22,873 nucleotides of DNA from a virus. A model generated the notes under the pieces. It was not told where the DNA came from, searched no databases, and saw nothing but the letters and a program-made list of their open reading frames with translations. A program made the translations under genes and the position numbers. Below, piece by piece: positions 20,941-22,873 of the stretch (positions are counted from its first letter, which is position 1; each line of letters starts with the position of its first letter). The stretch is taken from the IMG/VR virus record IMGVR_UViG_3300030107_002980, positions 1-22,873 of that record; one strand, given 5' to 3'.

Positions 20941-22513
20941 ACCACTTGAGCTTGGATTTGAAGATGAAAAAGCTTGGGATTTAATATGCTCAGGAAAAAC
21001 AAAAGGTGTTTTTCAACTAGAGAGTAACTTAGGTAAGTCTTGGGCTAAAAGAGTTCAGCCAAAAAATATTGAAGAACTATCTGCTCTAATATCAATTATT
21101 AGACCCGGAACATTGAAGGCCATTGTAGATGGCAAATCAATGACTCAGCACTATGTTGATAGGAAGAATGGGGTGCAAGAAATAACTTATCTTCACCCAT
21201 CCCTTGAGCCAATCCTTAAAAAGACTCAAGGAGTTCTTGTATACCAAGAACAATCTATGCAGATTGCACAACAGTTGGCAGGCTTTAACCTTCAAGAAGC
21301 CGACAATCTACGTAAAGCTATCGGTAAGAAAAAAGCAGACCTTATGGCTAAGGTTAAAGAGGATTTTCTAAAAGGAGCCTCTAAACAAGGAATTATCACG
21401 ACGGAAGAAGCCGAAGAGATTTTTAGCTGGATTGAGAAGTCTAGTCGCTATGCTTTTAATAAGTCCCATGCCGTATCTTACGCTATATGTGCATATTGGA
21501 GCGCTTATGCTAAGGCTCACTTTCCGCTAGAATTCTATTGCAATTACCTCATTCATTCTTCTGGTAAACCAGATCCGCAACAAGAAGTAAGAGAGCTAGT
21601 CAACGACGCTAAGAATCTAGAAATATATGTAAATCCGCCATCAATAAAATCTTTGAACACACAGACAGATATAATCGAAGATCGAATACATTTCGGCCTA
21701 ATAGATATAAAATCTGTTGGAGCAAGGCAAATTGATAAATTTAGAGACGCAATAGTATATCTAGAGCAAACTTTAGGCAAGCAGCTTTGTGAAGTTAGTT
21801 GGTACGAGTTTCTTGTTTTAGTTTCACAAAAAATTAATTCAAGGATGTTAACAGCTTTGATATCAGTAGGATTCTTTGCGGATTTTCCAGAGAGTAGGCA
21901 GCAAATGCTAGACGAGTTTGATACTTGGTCAAACATAACTAAGAAAGAGGCTGAATGGGCAGAAGATAACTTTGAAAGCTATAGCAACTTAGTAGATTTG
22001 CTTAAAGCTATGGCTCCTGTTAAAAAAGATGGAGGAGCAGCATTTAACTCAAAGCGCTCTCAAATAATTTCTGATTTAGTAATCCAATGTGAAAATCCAT
22101 CTTATTCGCTAAAAGACGATCCTGAATGGGTTATCAGAACCGAAGAGAACTATTTAGGAATAGGGCTTACATACTCAAGAGTAGAAGCTTATGACACAAG
22201 CTTAGCCAACACAACTATCAAAGAATTTATTAATGGTAAAAGAGGCAATGTTAAAATGGCTGTTACCATAAATGAAGTTAAGAAATACACCGTTAAAAAA
22301 GGTAAGGCTGTTGGTCTTGAAATGGCTTTTTTATGCGTCGAAGATACGACAGGTACTATGGATAGCGTTACGGTCTTCAGTGACCAATGGGACAAATATA
22401 AAAATATTTTATACGAAGGGAATAACGTTGTCTTGATTGGGCAAGATTCAAAAAAGAAAAGATATCAATTAGACGATGGCTTTATAGTTAATGAAGTCAT
22501 TGAATTACGTTGA
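20921..22513 (+). CDS. dnaE: DNA polymerase III alpha, C-terminal half (fingers to OB fold)
   Basis: The product has 530 residues from ATG 20921 (AAAAGG upstream); a TTG at 20885 would add 12 residues of poor match. The start LELGFEDEKAWDLICSGKTKGVFQLES aligns with DnaE directly after the palm region lost from the other half. Fingers follow: VLVYQEQSMQIAQQLAGF, NLRKAIGKKKADLMAK and SSRYAFNKSHAVSYA. A helix-hairpin-helix-like region comes next and a C-terminal OB fold (about the last 100 residues, VKMAVTINEVKK ... VLIGQDSKKKRYQL). No obvious QxxLF clamp-binding motif is seen. The site of the cyanobacterial DnaE split intein (before the CFN of their FNKSH region) is intact here, so this is a different break. 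Confidence 0.93.
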   Translation: METSTFEPLELGFEDEKAWDLICSGKTKGVFQLESNLGKSWAKRVQPKNIEELSALISIIRPGTLKAIVDGKSMTQHYVDRKNGVQEITYLHPSLEPILKKTQGVLVYQEQSMQIAQQLAGFNLQEADNLRKAIGKKKADLMAKVKEDFLKGASKQGIITTEEAEEIFSWIEKSSRYAFNKSHAVSYAICAYWSAYAKAHFPLEFYCNYLIHSSGKPDPQQEVRELVNDAKNLEIYVNPPSIKSLNTQTDIIEDRIHFGLIDIKSVGARQIDKFRDAIVYLEQTLGKQLCEVSWYEFLVLVSQKINSRMLTALISVGFFADFPESRQQMLDEFDTWSNITKKEAEWAEDNFESYSNLVDLLKAMAPVKKDGGAAFNSKRSQIISDLVIQCENPSYSLKDDPEWVIRTEENYLGIGLTYSRVEAYDTSLANTTIKEFINGKRGNVKMAVTINEVKKYTVKKGKAVGLEMAFLCVEDTTGTMDSVTVFSDQWDKYKNILYEGNNVVLIGQDSKKKRYQLDDGFIVNEVIELR

Positions 22514-22514
22514 C

Positions 22515-22531
22515 TCTCAAGTGCTTTGAGA
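22515..22531 (+). other. Short hairpin after dnaE C-half
   Basis: A 6-bp perfect stem TCTCAA/TTGAGA with loop GTGCT lies just after the stop of the dnaE C-half. There is no T-run after it, so it is not a canonical intrinsic terminator; it may slow polymerase, stabilise the 3' end, or be a processing site before ssb. The 60-nt gap that follows is one of the few noncoding stretches in this window. Confidence 0.4.
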
Positions 22532-22573
22532 CTATAACTATATTTAGCAACAATATAAATGCGAGACATTTAA

Positions 22574-22873
22574 ATGAATACGATTTCAAACTATTGCAGA
22601 TTTATCGGAAGATTAACAGACGACCCTAAAGTCGTTGAATTTGAAAATACAAATCTTTGCACTTTTACTTTAGCTATTAATGAATATAGAAAAGAAAAGA
22701 ACGGAGATAAGAAGAAGACTGTCAACTATTTTGATTTTGAAGCTTGGGATTCTGGCGGAGAGACGATTAGTCGATACTGTTCTAAAGGAGATATAATTGA
22801 TTTAGTCGCTTCTGCAAGAAACAACTCTTGGATTGACAAAAGTGGACAAAAAAGATATTCGACAAAATTCAGA
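22574..22873 (+). CDS. ssb: Single-stranded DNA-binding protein, partial (runs off window)
   Basis: The first 100 codons are present, with no stop before the window end. The sequence MNTISNYCRFIGRLTDDPKV ... CTFTLAINEYRK ... TVNYFDFEAWDSGGETISRYCSKGDIIDLVASARNNSW matches the bacterial-type SSB OB fold (GRLTxDP, F.lAvN, W...GE.I..Y..KGd). It coats ssDNA at the fork and for RecA-mediated recombination. The C-terminal acidic tail cannot be checked because it lies outside. It is separated from dnaE by 60 nt, so it may have its own promoter; TATAAATG at 22554-22561 is a weak candidate. Confidence 0.92.
   Translation, partial: MNTISNYCRFIGRLTDDPKVVEFENTNLCTFTLAINEYRKEKNGDKKKTVNYFDFEAWDSGGETISRYCSKGDIIDLVASARNNSWIDKSGQKRYSTKFR

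Noticed and set aside
20020-20960. Split intein joining the two dnaE halves
   Set aside because: The N-half ends LKVRNG with no intein Cys/Ser block, the C-half starts METSTFEP with no His-Asn plus Cys/Ser/Thr, and neither gene between has intein motifs.
21553-21936. 127-codon open frame on the - strand inside dnaE C-half
   Set aside because: It is antisense to clear polymerase sequence, with no recognisable protein features.
22554-22561. TATAAATG resembling a T4 late promoter before ssb
   Set aside because: No late sigma factor or co-activator gene is visible, T-rich AT motifs are common here, and the last base differs. Left as a weak possibility only.

Overview
The window is part of an AT-rich genome that looks like a lytic tailed bacteriophage. 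Every credible gene lies on the + strand. Genes are packed with 4- to 50-nt overlaps and almost no intergenic DNA, and a full nucleotide-metabolism and DNA-replication module sits among many small unknown proteins. PhoH, a phage-type dNMP kinase, a RecA-like recombinase, dUTPase, class I ribonucleotide reductase, DnaB, DnaG, a Pol III-type polymerase and SSB together are typical of large phages of aquatic bacteria. No structural, packaging or lysis gene is visible. The host cannot be named from this sequence; the polymerase is bacterial DnaE type rather than T4 gp43 or T7 gp5 type.

Layout. (1) 1-105 is the tail end of an unknown gene, followed by a strong intrinsic terminator (124-165). (2) 179-3773 holds two tandem thioredoxin-fold proteins, an NAD-dependent sugar epimerase homologue, a probable glycosyltransferase, a probable beta-propeller protein and two very small genes. 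(3) 3774-4018 is the largest noncoding gap. It has a TATAAT element and can fold into a pseudoknotted RNA ending in a U-run just upstream of nrdA. (4) 4019-8747 is nrdA, nrdB, a 47-aa ribbon-helix-helix-like protein, dut and phoH. (5) 8747-10865 has six small, mostly unknown genes, including zinc-ribbon and helix-turn-helix proteins. (6) 10858-22513 is the recombination/replication block: RecA-like protein, Vsr/DUF559-like nuclease, two unknown proteins, DnaB helicase, DnaG primase, dNMP kinase, a PD-(D/E)XK nuclease, a RecB/Cas4-like nuclease with an Fe-S-type cysteine set, and a DNA polymerase III alpha subunit split into two genes with a 73-aa gene and a DEDDh exonuclease gene between the halves. 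(7) SSB starts at 22574 and runs off the window.

How they work together. RNR (re-reduced by the thioredoxin-like proteins), dUTPase and dNMP kinase would supply dNTPs. DnaB, DnaG, split DnaE, the DEDDh exonuclease and SSB form a near-complete replisome, although no sliding clamp or clamp loader is seen here. RecA and the nucleases would handle recombination and end processing.

The most interesting points are the split Pol III alpha with the exonuclease gene in the gap; an NrdB whose metal-ligand set and spacing match Chlamydia-type class Ic R2 and which has Val where the radical Tyr should be; and the pseudoknot-like RNA upstream of nrdA.
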